From Gibbula magus (Eukaryota; Mollusca; Gastropoda; Trochida; Trochidae), in NCBI GenBank assembly GCA_936450465.1, contig OW388304.1, positions 41,292,914 through 41,356,913 of the forward strand: a stretch of 64,000 bases of DNA. The letters are read 5' to 3'. The notes beneath the pieces are model-generated. The model did not search any database and was not told the DNA's origin. It worked only from the letters and a program-made list of their open reading frames with translations. Of the stretch, positions 47,701 to 51,640 are shown piece by piece. Position numbers and translations under genes: made by a program. Within the stretch, counting starts at the first letter, position 1. Each line of letters starts with the position of its first letter.

Positions 47701-47775
47701 CTTCCAGGAATGAAGAGCTCCTTCGTCATCTCGCTTCTAATGTTGATGACTTCCGTCCTCTTCACGTCCCCCTAA
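541..47775 (+). CDS. 44-exon gene for a secreted six-cysteine repeat protein with GPI-type tail (21 repeats)
   Basis: Unrecognised family; described from sequence. One signal-peptide exon is followed by 21 A+B exon pairs and a last exon. Joined coding length is 4182 nt (1393 residues). Each repeat of about 64 residues carries six cysteines with spacing C-x-C-x15-C-x8-C-x8-C-x20-C, a [14 protein letters not shown] centre and an amphipathic LATAIES-like stretch, so a small helical domain with three disulfides is likely. The tail ends in a hydrophobic run with no cytoplasmic residues, as in GPI-anchored proteins. A-to-B introns are phase 2 and B-to-A introns phase 1. Repeats 4-15 lie in a near-identical tandem array; repeats 1-2 and 16-21 are more divergent. 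Sequons (N-x-S/T) occur only in exons A17, B19 and B21. Exon A6 has an in-frame TAA. Candidate poly(A) signals are at 47999 and 48251. The exon chain is well supported by uniform phases; whether one transcript uses all exons is not known. Confidence 0.85.
575..2576 (+). other. Intron 1, first part: no gene seen
   Basis: AT-rich intron sequence with no ORF resembling a protein and no repeat I could define. A less AT-rich patch near 1140-1420 contains a CCAAT-like ATTGGTCA and a TGACGTG motif but nothing that makes it a promoter. Confidence 0.5.
2577..2647 (-). pseudogene. tRNA-Glu(CTC)-like sequence, probably a SINE head or tRNA pseudogene
   Basis: On the minus strand there is an A box (TAGTGGTTAGTACGCTGG), a loop CTCTCAC giving anticodon CTC, and a perfect T arm (CCGGG, TTCGAAT, CCCGG) with a B box. 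The seven bases at each end that should pair as the acceptor stem mostly do not. It is therefore a dead copy or the head of a tRNA-derived SINE rather than a working tRNA. Confidence 0.7.
3198..3579. mobile_element. MITE with about 60-bp terminal inverted repeats
   Basis: The left end CCTCGGTTACCCATGGG and the right end, ending GGGTAACCGAGG, are inverted copies of each other over about 60 bases with few mismatches. No coding capacity. The 79-bp element at 50992-51070 has ends of the same style (CCTCG...CGAGG). Confidence 0.75.
3608..3850 (-). pseudogene. LINE (L2/CR1-like) reverse transcriptase C-terminal fragment
   Basis: The minus strand reads [15 protein letters not shown], then [16 protein letters not shown] and [13 protein letters not shown] before a TAA at 3608-3610. 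This matches the conserved C-terminal tail of non-LTR reverse transcriptases and aligns with the second copy at 5469-5786. An in-frame TAA lies upstream (RS*HQNLL). It is 5' truncated and dead. Confidence 0.7.
3961..5468 (+). other. Intron 1: AT-rich, no gene seen
   Basis: Long AT-rich stretch with poly-A/T runs and ATT/TAA-rich low-complexity sequence near 4480-4770. The 117-codon ORF at 4081-4434 has AT-driven composition and resembles no protein family I know. Confidence 0.5.
5469..5880 (+). pseudogene. LINE (L2/CR1-like) 3' end with microsatellite tail
   Basis: The 105-codon frame contains [36 protein letters not shown] and [13 protein letters not shown]. These are hallmarks of the C-terminal end of non-LTR reverse transcriptases. 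After the stop come GCGCTATATAAATTGACT and a (TTA)n run, the usual 3' end of L2/CR1-type elements. It is 5' truncated, so a dead copy. Confidence 0.8.
6001..7010 (+). pseudogene. Degenerate retroelement fragment (DIRS-like RNase H region suspected)
   Basis: The frame 6001-6459 contains [20 protein letters not shown], which resembles the conserved RNase H/connection motif of DIRS-type retroelements (D-A-L-S-x-x-W-E-x-x-x-A-Y-A-F-P). Downstream, other frames continue in short pieces with stops, so the element is frameshifted. The region is visibly richer in G+C than its surroundings, which fits an insertion. It ends near 7010 in AATAAACTTTGATTTGATTTG. Family assignment is tentative. Confidence 0.45.
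7186..7285 (+). CDS. Exon A1 (repeat 1, first half)
   Basis: Acceptor TTCAAG, donor GGTAGGT. Completes the signal peptide (VQLSTAESA) and gives [17 protein letters not shown] through AKC, the most divergent A half. At 100 nt it is longer than the usual 73 because it carries the end of the leader. It leaves phase 2, as every A exon does. Confidence 0.7.
7677..9010 (+). repeat. Tandem satellite, eight units of about 168-180 bp
   Basis: The marker GAGCAGATCT recurs at 7677, 7845, 8024, 8203, 8373, 8553, 8725 and 8895. Each unit also has CTATGCATGCTAGC, CAACCATGATCCCTAGTTG and CCATGGAAACGTGAC. Length varies mainly through presence or absence of a short AAGTACTAAA segment. Confidence 0.9.
9147..9724 (+). 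mobile_element. MITE family 1, copy 1 (TA target site, CGGGCAAAAGAAAG ends)
   Basis: Ends are AACTCGCGGGCAAAAGAAAG and its near-exact inverse, flanked by TA. The body is homologous in inverse orientation to 62575-63148 and, more distantly, to 12501-12995. TA target and end style suggest a Tc1/mariner-derived non-autonomous element. Confidence 0.8.
9725..9870 (+). repeat. Two-copy direct repeat of about 76 bp
   Basis: A segment beginning ATATTAATTGTAAT and containing TTTCAAACATTGTACATTA is present twice in tandem immediately after the nested MITE. Confidence 0.7.
10384..10493 (+). CDS. Exon B1 (repeat 1, second half)
   Basis: Acceptor CTACAAG, donor GTAAGT. Encodes [17 protein letters not shown], then a helix-like stretch ending GDAC. 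Cysteines match the B pattern, but the exon is 110 nt, shorter than the usual 119. Moving the acceptor by one base would give a stop, which fixes the start. Confidence 0.7.
10494..11854 (+). other. Intron B1-A2, first part: no gene seen
   Basis: AT-rich intron with no recognised element. The minus-strand frame at 10811-11164 has no family resemblance and its composition is that of the surrounding DNA. Confidence 0.5.
11855..12184. mobile_element. MITE with CAGTCGAACTTGT ends and TA target site
   Basis: The left CAGTCGAACTTGTCTATA and the right ACAAGTTCGACTG are inverted repeats flanked by TA. Subterminal GGTGGCC/GGCCACC motifs recur on both sides. Typical Tc1/mariner-derived MITE. Confidence 0.85.
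12501..12995 (-). mobile_element. MITE family 1, copy 3 (diverged)
   Basis: Ends ACACTCAACCGCAAAA and its inverse TTTTGCAGCTGAGTGT. The interior shares ACATTATCTGTTCA, CCATTTCAGCA and TTGAACAGATATGAAA blocks with the 62575-63148 copy, in the same orientation. Confidence 0.7.
13341..13416 (+). CDS. Exon A2 (repeat 2, first half)
   Basis: Acceptor CATATAG, donor GTGAGC. Encodes [15 protein letters not shown] to AAIC, with the C-x-C and third cysteine in place. At 76 nt it is one codon longer than the standard A exon. Confidence 0.75.
13417..14149 (+). other. Intron A2-B2, first part: AT-rich quasi-repeats
   Basis: Between about 13730 and 13880 short segments of the form TATACACAATAT...GATAATAT recur loosely. 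They leave a 135-codon minus-strand frame that looks like low-complexity shadow, not a gene. Confidence 0.45.
14150..14690 (+). repeat. Minisatellite of AAACATTCACCTTTAAACATT type
   Basis: More than twenty variants of AAACATTCACCTTTA and AAACATTAAACATTC follow one another without a gap, ending about 70 bases before exon B2. The array occupies the 3' end of the intron that precedes the GC-donor exon. Confidence 0.9.
14760..14878 (+). CDS. Exon B2 (repeat 2, second half), GC donor
   Basis: Standard 119-nt B exon after [24 protein letters not shown], then a LATAAESS helix and TTCA. The bases after the exon are GCGAGT instead of the GTGAGA or GTCAGT seen in sister exons, so intron B2-A3 is a GC-AG intron or the donor is damaged. 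Confidence 0.75.
14930..15770. mobile_element. Probable fold-back/MITE element
   Basis: Inverted arms at 14939-14988 and 15028-15075 share AATTACGAATTATCTGTCCC-type sequence. An outer pair CTTACCCAAG (15086) and CTTGGGTAAG (15749) brackets a palindromic TGACGTCA-rich centre (about 15400-15440). Boundaries and class are uncertain. Confidence 0.5.
16008..16080 (+). CDS. Exon A3
   Basis: Acceptor ATTCAG, donor GTGAGT, 73 nt. Encodes [20 protein letters not shown] and PLKC. Closest to the type-2 A exons of the array although it lies outside it. Confidence 0.85.
16546..16664 (+). CDS. Exon B3 (type-2 B, array copy 1)
   Basis: Acceptor TCATAG, donor GTGAGA, 119 nt. [17 protein letters not shown] and [17 protein letters not shown]. 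Differs from later type-2 B exons by one Thr-to-Ala change. The array begins here. Confidence 0.9.
17433..17480 (+). pseudogene. Relic A exon, array copy 1
   Basis: AAAAGACTGACACTTGTGAC matches an A exon, then TGTTAG gives a stop where CAG should be. The acceptor AG is lost (TTCGAAAA for TTCAGAAAA). Flanking sequence also matches the intron before type-2 A exons. Not in the mature frame. Confidence 0.8.
18096..18168 (+). CDS. Exon A4 (type-1 A, copy 1)
   Basis: Acceptor TTTCAG, donor GTGAGT, 73 nt. [19 protein letters not shown] and DPKKC. The last codon, split over the junction, gives Leu where sister exons give Ser. Confidence 0.9.
18500..18618 (+). CDS. Exon B4 (type-1 B, copy 1)
   Basis: Acceptor CTCGCAG, donor GTCAGT, 119 nt. 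Variant residues: [14 protein letters not shown] and [10 protein letters not shown]; it is the only type-1 B with Lys in IKS. A second copy of the exon tail and donor lies 147 bases downstream (18758-18765). Confidence 0.9.
19103..19175 (+). CDS. Exon A5 (type-2 A, copy 1)
   Basis: Acceptor ATTCAG, donor GTAAGT, 73 nt. [18 protein letters not shown] and PLKC. Confidence 0.9.
19789..19907 (+). CDS. Exon B5 (type-2 B, copy 2)
   Basis: Acceptor CCACAG, donor GTGAGA, 119 nt. [19 protein letters not shown] and [17 protein letters not shown]. Confidence 0.9.
20888..20960 (+). CDS. Exon A6 (type-1 A, copy 2) with in-frame TAA
   Basis: Acceptor and donor are intact and length is 73 nt, but codon 11 after the split codon reads TAA (20920-20922) where A4, A8, A10, A12 and A14 have TAC (Tyr). 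If included it ends the protein after about residue 349, before the GPI tail. It may be a nonsense allele, a decaying exon, an exon that is skipped, or a sequencing error. Confidence 0.8.
21312..21430 (+). CDS. Exon B6 (type-1 B, copy 2)
   Basis: Acceptor CTCGCAG, donor GTCAGT, 119 nt. Variant residues: [14 protein letters not shown] and [10 protein letters not shown] (Leu in place of Ile). Downstream of the stop in A6, so translated only if A6 is bypassed. Confidence 0.85.
21915..21987 (+). CDS. Exon A7 (type-2 A, copy 2)
   Basis: 73 nt, acceptor ATTCAG, donor GTAAGT. Same peptide as A5; one silent change (ACT to ACC). Confidence 0.9.
22602..22720 (+). CDS. Exon B7 (type-2 B, copy 3)
   Basis: 119 nt, acceptor TTCACAG, donor GTGAGA. 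Peptide identical to B5. Confidence 0.9.
23482..23525 (+). pseudogene. Relic A exon, array copy 3
   Basis: Same decayed A exon as at 17433, with TAG and no acceptor AG (TTCCGAAAA). Confidence 0.8.
24086..24158 (+). CDS. Exon A8 (type-1 A, copy 3)
   Basis: 73 nt, acceptor TTTCAG, donor GTGAGT. Reads [18 protein letters not shown] and PKKC, with Tyr where A6 has a stop. Confidence 0.9.
24490..24608 (+). CDS. Exon B8 (type-1 B, copy 3)
   Basis: 119 nt, donor GTCAGT. Variant residues: [14 protein letters not shown] and [10 protein letters not shown]. Duplicate tail and donor about 147 bases downstream. Confidence 0.9.
25093..25165 (+). CDS. Exon A9 (type-2 A, copy 3)
   Basis: 73 nt, acceptor ATTCAG, donor GTAAGT. 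Peptide as A7. Confidence 0.9.
25780..25898 (+). CDS. Exon B9 (type-2 B, copy 4)
   Basis: 119 nt, acceptor TTCACAG, donor GTGAGA. Peptide as B5 and B7. Confidence 0.9.
26662..26705 (+). pseudogene. Relic A exon, array copy 4
   Basis: Decayed A exon with TAG stop and lost acceptor, in the same place as in copies 1, 3, 5 and 6. Confidence 0.8.
27266..27338 (+). CDS. Exon A10 (type-1 A, copy 4)
   Basis: 73 nt, donor GTGAGT. Peptide as A8; one silent change (CCA to CCC). Confidence 0.9.
27670..27788 (+). CDS. Exon B10 (type-1 B, copy 4)
   Basis: 119 nt, donor GTCAGT. Variant residues: TYNNC for [29 protein letters not shown]. Confidence 0.9.
28273..28345 (+). CDS. Exon A11 (type-2 A, copy 4)
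   Basis: 73 nt, donor GTAAGT. Peptide as A7. Confidence 0.9.
28959..29077 (+). CDS. Exon B11 (type-2 B, copy 5)
   Basis: 119 nt, acceptor TTCACAG, donor GTGAGA. One change from the common form: KIPITC for KIPVTC. Confidence 0.9.
29839..29883 (+). pseudogene. Relic A exon, array copy 5
   Basis: Decayed A exon with TAG stop and no acceptor AG. Confidence 0.8.
30502..30574 (+). CDS. Exon A12 (type-1 A, copy 5)
   Basis: 73 nt, donor GTGAGT. STDQKKC in place of STDPKKC. Confidence 0.9.
30906..31024 (+). CDS. Exon B12 (type-1 B, copy 5)
   Basis: 119 nt, donor GTCAGT. Variant residues: [14 protein letters not shown] and [10 protein letters not shown], the only copy with Glu in QEL. Confidence 0.9.
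31509..31581 (+). CDS. Exon A13 (type-2 A, copy 5)
   Basis: 73 nt, donor GTAAGT. Peptide as A7. Confidence 0.9.
32195..32313 (+). CDS. Exon B13 (type-2 B, copy 6)
   Basis: 119 nt, acceptor TTCACAG, donor GTGAGA. Peptide as B5. Confidence 0.9.
33074..33118 (+). pseudogene. Relic A exon, array copy 6
   Basis: Decayed A exon with TAG stop; one further change (GTGAGTG for GTGACTG). Confidence 0.8.
33739..33811 (+). CDS. Exon A14 (type-1 A, copy 6)
   Basis: 73 nt, donor GTGAGT. Peptide as A8. Confidence 0.9.
34143..34261 (+). CDS. Exon B14 (type-1 B, copy 6)
   Basis: 119 nt, donor GTCAGT. Variant residues: [19 protein letters not shown] and [10 protein letters not shown]. Confidence 0.9.
34746..34818 (+). 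CDS. Exon A15 (type-2 A, copy 6)
   Basis: 73 nt, donor GTAAGT. Peptide as A7. Confidence 0.9.
35431..35549 (+). CDS. Exon B15 (type-2 B, partial copy 7)
   Basis: 119 nt, acceptor TTCACAG, donor GTGAGA. Peptide as B5; one silent TGT-to-TGC change. Array homology ends about 315 bases downstream. Confidence 0.9.
36329..36401 (+). CDS. Exon A16
   Basis: 73 nt, acceptor ATACAG, donor [25 protein letters not shown] and DTNKC. Resembles A18 more than the array exons. Confidence 0.85.
36847..36962 (+). CDS. Exon B16
   Basis: 116 nt, one codon shorter than usual, acceptor TTACAG, donor [41 protein letters not shown]. Confidence 0.85.
37512..37584 (+). CDS. Exon A17
   Basis: 73 nt, acceptor TATCAG, donor [24 protein letters not shown] and IDTSKC; contains an N-I-S sequon. 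The intron 5' of it keeps a block similar to that before the type-1 A exons. Confidence 0.85.
37902..37950 (+). pseudogene. Relic B exon just upstream of exon B17
   Basis: CTGCAACCTATAACACTGTC, then ACATTTCACATGTGATGG, align with the start of B exons (ACAACCTATTACAACTGTC and GCATGTGATGG) with an internal deletion and frame loss. It lies about 70 bases before B17 and is a decayed duplicate. Confidence 0.65.
38018..38136 (+). CDS. Exon B17
   Basis: 119 nt, acceptor TTCACAG, donor [42 protein letters not shown]. Close to type-1 B exons, so a likely relative of the array founder. Confidence 0.85.
38541..38898 (+). mobile_element. MITE family 2, copy 1 (TTTAAAGGGGCAGTAGCACG ends)
   Basis: Ends TTTAAAGGGGCAGTAGCACG and the inverse CGTGCTACTTCCCCTTTAAA. 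The interior includes TAATAACGGTGTTGCGTA and GCATGGCGGCCAT, shared in inverse orientation with 61499-61784. Confidence 0.85.
39008..39080 (+). CDS. Exon A18
   Basis: 73 nt, acceptor ACACAG, donor [25 protein letters not shown] and DTNKC. Confidence 0.85.
39492..39610 (+). CDS. Exon B18
   Basis: 119 nt, acceptor TTACAG, donor [43 protein letters not shown]16-B16 and A18-B18 form an older duplicated pair. Confidence 0.85.
40205..40277 (+). CDS. Exon A19
   Basis: 73 nt, acceptor TTTCAG, donor [25 protein letters not shown] and NEKKC. Confidence 0.85.
40772..40896 (+). CDS. Exon B19
   Basis: 125 nt, acceptor TTCACAG, donor [25 protein letters not shown], then [19 protein letters not shown] and TSC. 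Two codons longer than the array B exons; contains an N-V-T sequon. Confidence 0.8.
41636..41716. repeat. (AT)n microsatellite
   Basis: Uninterrupted AT dinucleotides for about 75 bases in intron B19-A20. The long minus-strand (IY)n frame across it is an artefact. Confidence 0.95.
41968..42040 (+). CDS. Exon A20
   Basis: 73 nt, acceptor TTACAG, donor [24 protein letters not shown] and NALKC. Confidence 0.85.
42300..42830 (+). repeat. Degenerate tandem repeat, five units of about 80-120 bp
   Basis: Units begin CTGTGCACAAGAGTTCAG, CTGTACACTAAGTTTCAG, TTGTACATACGATTTCAG, CTGTACACAAGACTTCAG and CTGTGCACAATATGTCAG near 42300, 42379, 42482, 42592 and 42714. Each also has CTTCTGGAGAAAAA-like and GTGGCCCCTGT-like parts. 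Strongly diverged. Confidence 0.7.
42972..43096 (+). CDS. Exon B20
   Basis: 125 nt, acceptor CTTGCAG, donor [25 protein letters not shown], then [16 protein letters not shown]. Confidence 0.85.
43620..44065 (+). pseudogene. Decayed LINE (L2/CR1-like) 3' end
   Basis: Frames with [20 protein letters not shown] and KSVSKHIF resemble, with shifts and a stop, the RSFAHIAP and [10 protein letters not shown] tail of the copy at 5469. It ends GCGCTATATAAATAGCC and a CATCATCAT run, as L2/CR1 elements do. The tail stops about 20 bases before the acceptor of exon A21. Confidence 0.6.
44086..44158 (+). CDS. Exon A21
   Basis: 73 nt, acceptor GTTGCAG, donor [25 protein letters not shown] and DEQC. It sits between a LINE 3' end and a fold-back repeat. 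Confidence 0.8.
44177..44297. repeat. Fold-back repeat next to the A21 donor
   Basis: ACAGGACAAAAAGTGGTGGA at the left is the inverse of TCCACCACTTTTTGTCCTGT at the right. Arms extend through GCTTGCCGGAT/ATCTGGCAAGC-type sequence around a small centre. In RNA it would form a long hairpin starting 18 bases after the donor. Confidence 0.85.
44298..45949 (+). other. Intron A21-B21: no gene seen
   Basis: AT-rich intron with a GATGAT microsatellite at about 45040-45060 and no recognised element. Confidence 0.5.
45950..46086 (+). CDS. Exon B21 (last repeat)
   Basis: 137 nt, acceptor GTTTCAG, donor [52 protein letters not shown]. Six codons longer than array B exons; contains an N-G-T sequon. It is the closest match to the B exon of the minus-strand paralogue. 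Confidence 0.8.
46392..47597 (+). pseudogene. Dead Tc1/mariner transposon in the last intron
   Basis: Ends ATATACTCATGGAAATGAAT and the inverse of CATTTCCCTGAGTATAT form 28-bp inverted repeats at TA sites. Between them broken frames match Tc1 transposase: RYPMFNDE, then [54 protein letters not shown]. Many stops and shifts. It ends 110 bases before the last exon. Confidence 0.85.
47708..47775 (+). CDS. Last exon: hydrophobic GPI-type C-terminus
   Basis: Acceptor CTCTTCCAG; enters in phase 1 and encodes [19 protein letters not shown], then TSP and TAA. Small residues (G, S, S) followed by a hydrophobic run to the very end is the form of a GPI-attachment signal. The minus-strand paralogue has the same type of last exon, which supports the call. 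Confidence 0.8.
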
Positions 47776-47998
47776 ACAACAAGATGTCCGACAACCAGTC
47801 ATGTCTATCAGCAGCGGGAAAAGAAAATTATGAGGAGACTGTCTCCCTTTGAAAATCCGTCCTGCTTGTCTCCCCTTGAGCACTCAGAAAACCGTCTTCC
47901 TTTCAATGTCATCAAGGAAAACAAAACATTGGAAACATTCTCACTCACCTGATATTAAAATTTCTTCAAATTTCGACCACAAACTATGGACTCATCAC

Positions 47999-48004
47999 AA
48001 TAAA
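47999..48004 (+). terminator. Candidate poly(A) signal AATAAA
   Basis: AATAAA 224 bases after the stop; ATTAAA at 47954 and another AATAAA at 48251 are alternatives. Which one is used cannot be told from sequence. Confidence 0.4.
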
Positions 48005-48259
48005 CAAGGCTGTGCACAAAAGATGAAAAATGTTCGTATCTACTGTGTGATGAACAACCTATCCACCTAGTTTCATATACTTAAATTTTCTCCTCTGTTT
48101 CGCCAAATAATGACGGGATGCTGTAGCTCCCTGACTTCACATTTTCCTAACAGATGATAATAGTTTAGGTATACTCTTCTCCTCAAAGTCTCTCAGTATA
48201 CTTACTCATTCCATCATTTGTTTCCTCTGGTAATCAGATTATTCTGCTGAAATAAAAAG

Positions 48260-49368
48260 CATGATTACGTTTTTATGAAGATTCATTTTTTTGTAGTTGA
48301 TGAACTAAGTTGCTAAATGAGTTTAATAATGTATTTGTTTTTGATTTTGTTTGTGAATTTAACCAATTAATATGGAATGTATAGAAATAACCTCCAACCG
48401 TGCATCCATAGGTTAGTTCTGCATCCCGTGTTTTGTTTCAGGAAACACAAATTTTACCCACTTAGTTCAAGGAAACTTGCTACGGAGAACAATCACCAGG
48501 TGTAGATGTGTCATTTCAGATTCCAGCTTCTGTTAACTTTTATGTTTAGCCGTTTCCATGGAAACAGATCTTACAAATTTGTTTTTGAAGCATAACTAAA
48601 ATAGTGTAAGACCTTGATCTATGATTACATTTTCGCAAACACATTCCTAAGTTGTTACCTCACTGTGACCTTGACCTTTGACATATTTTAGCGAAAACGT
48701 TTCCAAATCTTAACCTTTCTCCATAGTTGATATACACCAAATAAGAGCCTGACAGCACAAATATTTTTGAAGTTATCTTGTTTACAAGGATTTTTTTCGT
48801 GACCTTGTCCCTTGACCTTGAAAGTGAACATGTCAAACAATTCCTTAGGGGTATAAGAAGGAAGTTATGTATACAAGTTCTTGAAACCCCTTCTAAGTTA
48901 TAGCCGAAACAAAACGCGGCGGCGATGGCGGTGGAAACTGCACAAAAACTTTTTAATTAGTGGTGGGCAGACATCAAGTCTACCTGAGATTCTATATTTG
49001 CATATCACCATCTCTTTTCTGACAGGAAACATACATTCTTGAGAAGAGATGAACATCTTCCCTTATGTTTGTTACTTTTGTAATGTTTATCTTTGAAGTA
49101 GACTTTCTATGCCACTGTCAAGTAAGGTGAAGTTGTTCTTGGCGATGTTGTCATAAAACTTTGAGGAAGAATCTGTCAGACGGTCATCTACAAAACTTGT
49201 ATGTTGCTTCTGCTTTGCGCTCATTGTCAGCAACATCGTCGATCATGATCACCCTTGTGCCAGAAGGTCATTTGTCCCGTCTGAGAAATGGTTGCCTTTC
49301 AACAGAATTAAGTTGTTCATGGACCTAATCGTGAGATAGCATACGGAACTTGCGTTGAGTTTTCTTTG
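48260..49368 (+). other. Intergenic: decayed repeat sequence
   Basis: Contains CCATGGAAACAGATC and repeated GACCTTGACC motifs (48650-48830), common in decayed invertebrate repeats and similar in style to the satellite at 7677. No gene seen. Confidence 0.4.
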
Positions 49369-50889
49369 TTACAAAACGTCCTTTTTCTGTGGATTGGTAG
49401 GGGCCGTGTGCTCAATTTGAATAAGATCAGAAAGATGTACTGTCATCCATCTTGCATAATGGATATGATCAAGAGCAAACATCCAAGGAATCATTTCTGA
49501 TAGGGATGCAAGGTACATGCTGTAATTTCCGTTGCGCTGTGAGTGCTTGAACTTGAGAAAGAGAATTTCAAGTTTCATTGTGTCCCAGAAGTAAAACTGT
49601 GGAGATAAGGTTCTCGGTTCCTTACACCAACCATCAAATGAGAGCATTTCTTCTGTTTCAGCAAGGACATTTGGGAAAGCTTTTTGTTGCAAATTCCAGA
49701 GTGCAGTTACTTGATGAGCCCACGGACATGAAGAAAAATGCGATCTTTTTTTCGAGTGCAGAGGCCCTTCCTTCTGTTGTTACATTAGAACTGGCTGGAA
49801 CTGATGTCCATCCACTACCCTGTAACCAATCTCACAAGAAATGTCATCTCTATGTGGAGTCCTCCCATCAAGACTACAATCTTGTCTTCTCCATATAGAT
49901 CGGGTCACGTCCATTGAATCTTCTTAGTTAGTGCAAACAGTGGCTGACCAACAGTAAAAAAATGTTGCACCCTAGATGACATTTTCGGCATGCAATACCA
50001 TAGCTGGAAAATGAGCAGTGTCTCTGAATAATGGCAGCATGCCAGTGATAGCTGGTGGACGTGGAGATTGCAACAACTTTTCCGCAAAGTAAGCAGACCA
50101 GGAAACGTTGGCCCTTGTGTTTGTTTGTCCACTGTCCAATAACAAAATAGATTCTTCAAGCAACTATTTTTGGTTGACATCAATATCATCTGTTGTATTT
50201 AACACTGTTGCCCCGCGAGGTTTCAGTGGTAACGGTTTGTTACTTGGAAAGTTTGCTGGTGCTACATCAGTGTACGATTCAGGAAGTGAGACTATCTTCT
50301 TTGATTTCATATCAACCGCTGTCATTTGCTGAAACTCTATTTCTAAATCTGGGTTTTCGTGAGTGATTTGATTTGTAAGAGACGAGGCAATGCCATGAAA
50401 AGCTGACATTGTAGAAGTTGATGATGGGTTGTGGTCAATGTTGTCAACATTTTAAGTTGGAAAAACGTGTCCTTTAAGGTGTGCTTGACAAACAACTCCT
50501 TGCAGCTCATATCTTGAACTCATCTGGTTTGCGAGGTCTGTCGACTCTTGTAGAATTCTATCATAGGATACACTCAGTCCTCTTTCGAAGAGAATATCCA
50601 CCAACTGTCGAGATTTACTGTGAATGAGAAGTCGAAAGTATAATGGCATTGCAGTTTCTCTGTGTGGATTATGACGATGTGTTGCTCGAGATGTCTTCTA
50701 CTTTCTCTTTCTTTGCAGACTGGGAAATTGACGATGTAGTTTCTGAGATATCACTTGTCTTTTCTGTTCCACCCATGTTCAAGCTAGTACCACTTAGTAT
50801 CATGTGTATCAGAGTCAGCAATGATAGTGGTTCCTGACATGACTGATTGTATTTTATTGGTTTTTCAGTTTTATTCAATTCAGAATCCT
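49369..50889 (-). pseudogene. Degenerate gene of an uncharacterised invertebrate TE-like family
   Basis: Minus-strand frames run in order: SRQLVDILFERGLSVSYDRI, QGVVCQAHLKGHVFPT then NVDNIDHNPSST, VSLPESYTDVAPANFPSNKP and SEMIPWMFALDHIHYARWM. I recall similar multi-copy predicted proteins with an FALD-x-x-x-YARW-type motif in marine invertebrates, with no assigned function. Several stops and shifts interrupt it. It is a dead copy, and association with the neighbouring mobile elements is inferred. Confidence 0.5.
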
Positions 50890-50991
50890 AAGTAAATAAT
50901 TATCTTCTGATAACTTTAGCTGCCCACATTATAGCTATGGCATCGCTGTCTGAACTTTCATCTGATAACATGTCATCACCAACGTTAACAT

Positions 50992-51070
50992 CCTCGATAA
51001 TCCAGGGTACATACATTCTGATAGCTCTACACTATAGATTAATCGGAACGTATACCCTGGATTATCGAGG
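50992..51070. mobile_element. Short MITE (79 bp) with 18-bp inverted ends
   Basis: CCTCGATAATCCAGGGTA at the left and its exact inverse TACCCTGGATTATCGAGG at the right. It lies inside the Penelope-like remnant. End style resembles 3198-3579. Confidence 0.85.
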
Positions 51071-51074
51071 ATGG

Positions 51075-51640
51075 CTCAGTACTGTGTTGTTTGAGTAAAG
51101 AAGTTACTTTTCGTTTGATGTGATTCTCTTGTTTGACTTTCTAACATTTCTGTAATCATCTTCTTGTAAAATTCAAGAACACCACTGCTCCACCTTTGTC
51201 CGCTTCTTTTATAAGACTGTCAGAATTTCTCTTCAATTAGAGTAAGGTGTTTTTTTCCAGGTAGATAAATTATGTCTGATTTGTTTTGTTTGTACAGGCG
51301 TTAATTCCAAAGCTTGAATGAAGTCATTCACATAATTATTTCTTCCCGATTATGCAGTGAATTAAGATGTGTTTCTCACTAAATTGGAACTCCCGGAATA
51401 TTGTAACCCCTCGGAATCGTCACTGTCACTATCATGCTCTTTATCTGCAAACAATTCTGCCAATCGGACTTTTCTAGTAAAATCGTTAAAATCAGATTTT
51501 AGAGTATCTTCATTTCCAGGTGTCGGATTGAATTTTAAATCTCTTTTGAGAAGCTTGATTTCGTTGTAGATAGAGGATGACTGCTAAGATTTATGATTTT
51601 CGGATGAGTTACGTTTTGGGGACCCTGTGAATATTTGGAA
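51075..51640 (-). pseudogene. Penelope-like (PLE) reverse transcriptase N-terminal remnant
   Basis: Minus-strand frames contain LLKRDLKFNPTPGNEDTLK and DFTRKVRLAELFADK, then DSLIKEADKGGAVVFL. The order (L-x-F-x-P-T-P, RRLRLAEx-F, IKEADKGGAVV) is that of PLE-type reverse transcriptases. Frames shift repeatedly and the downstream catalytic part is absent or unrecognisable. Confidence 0.6.
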
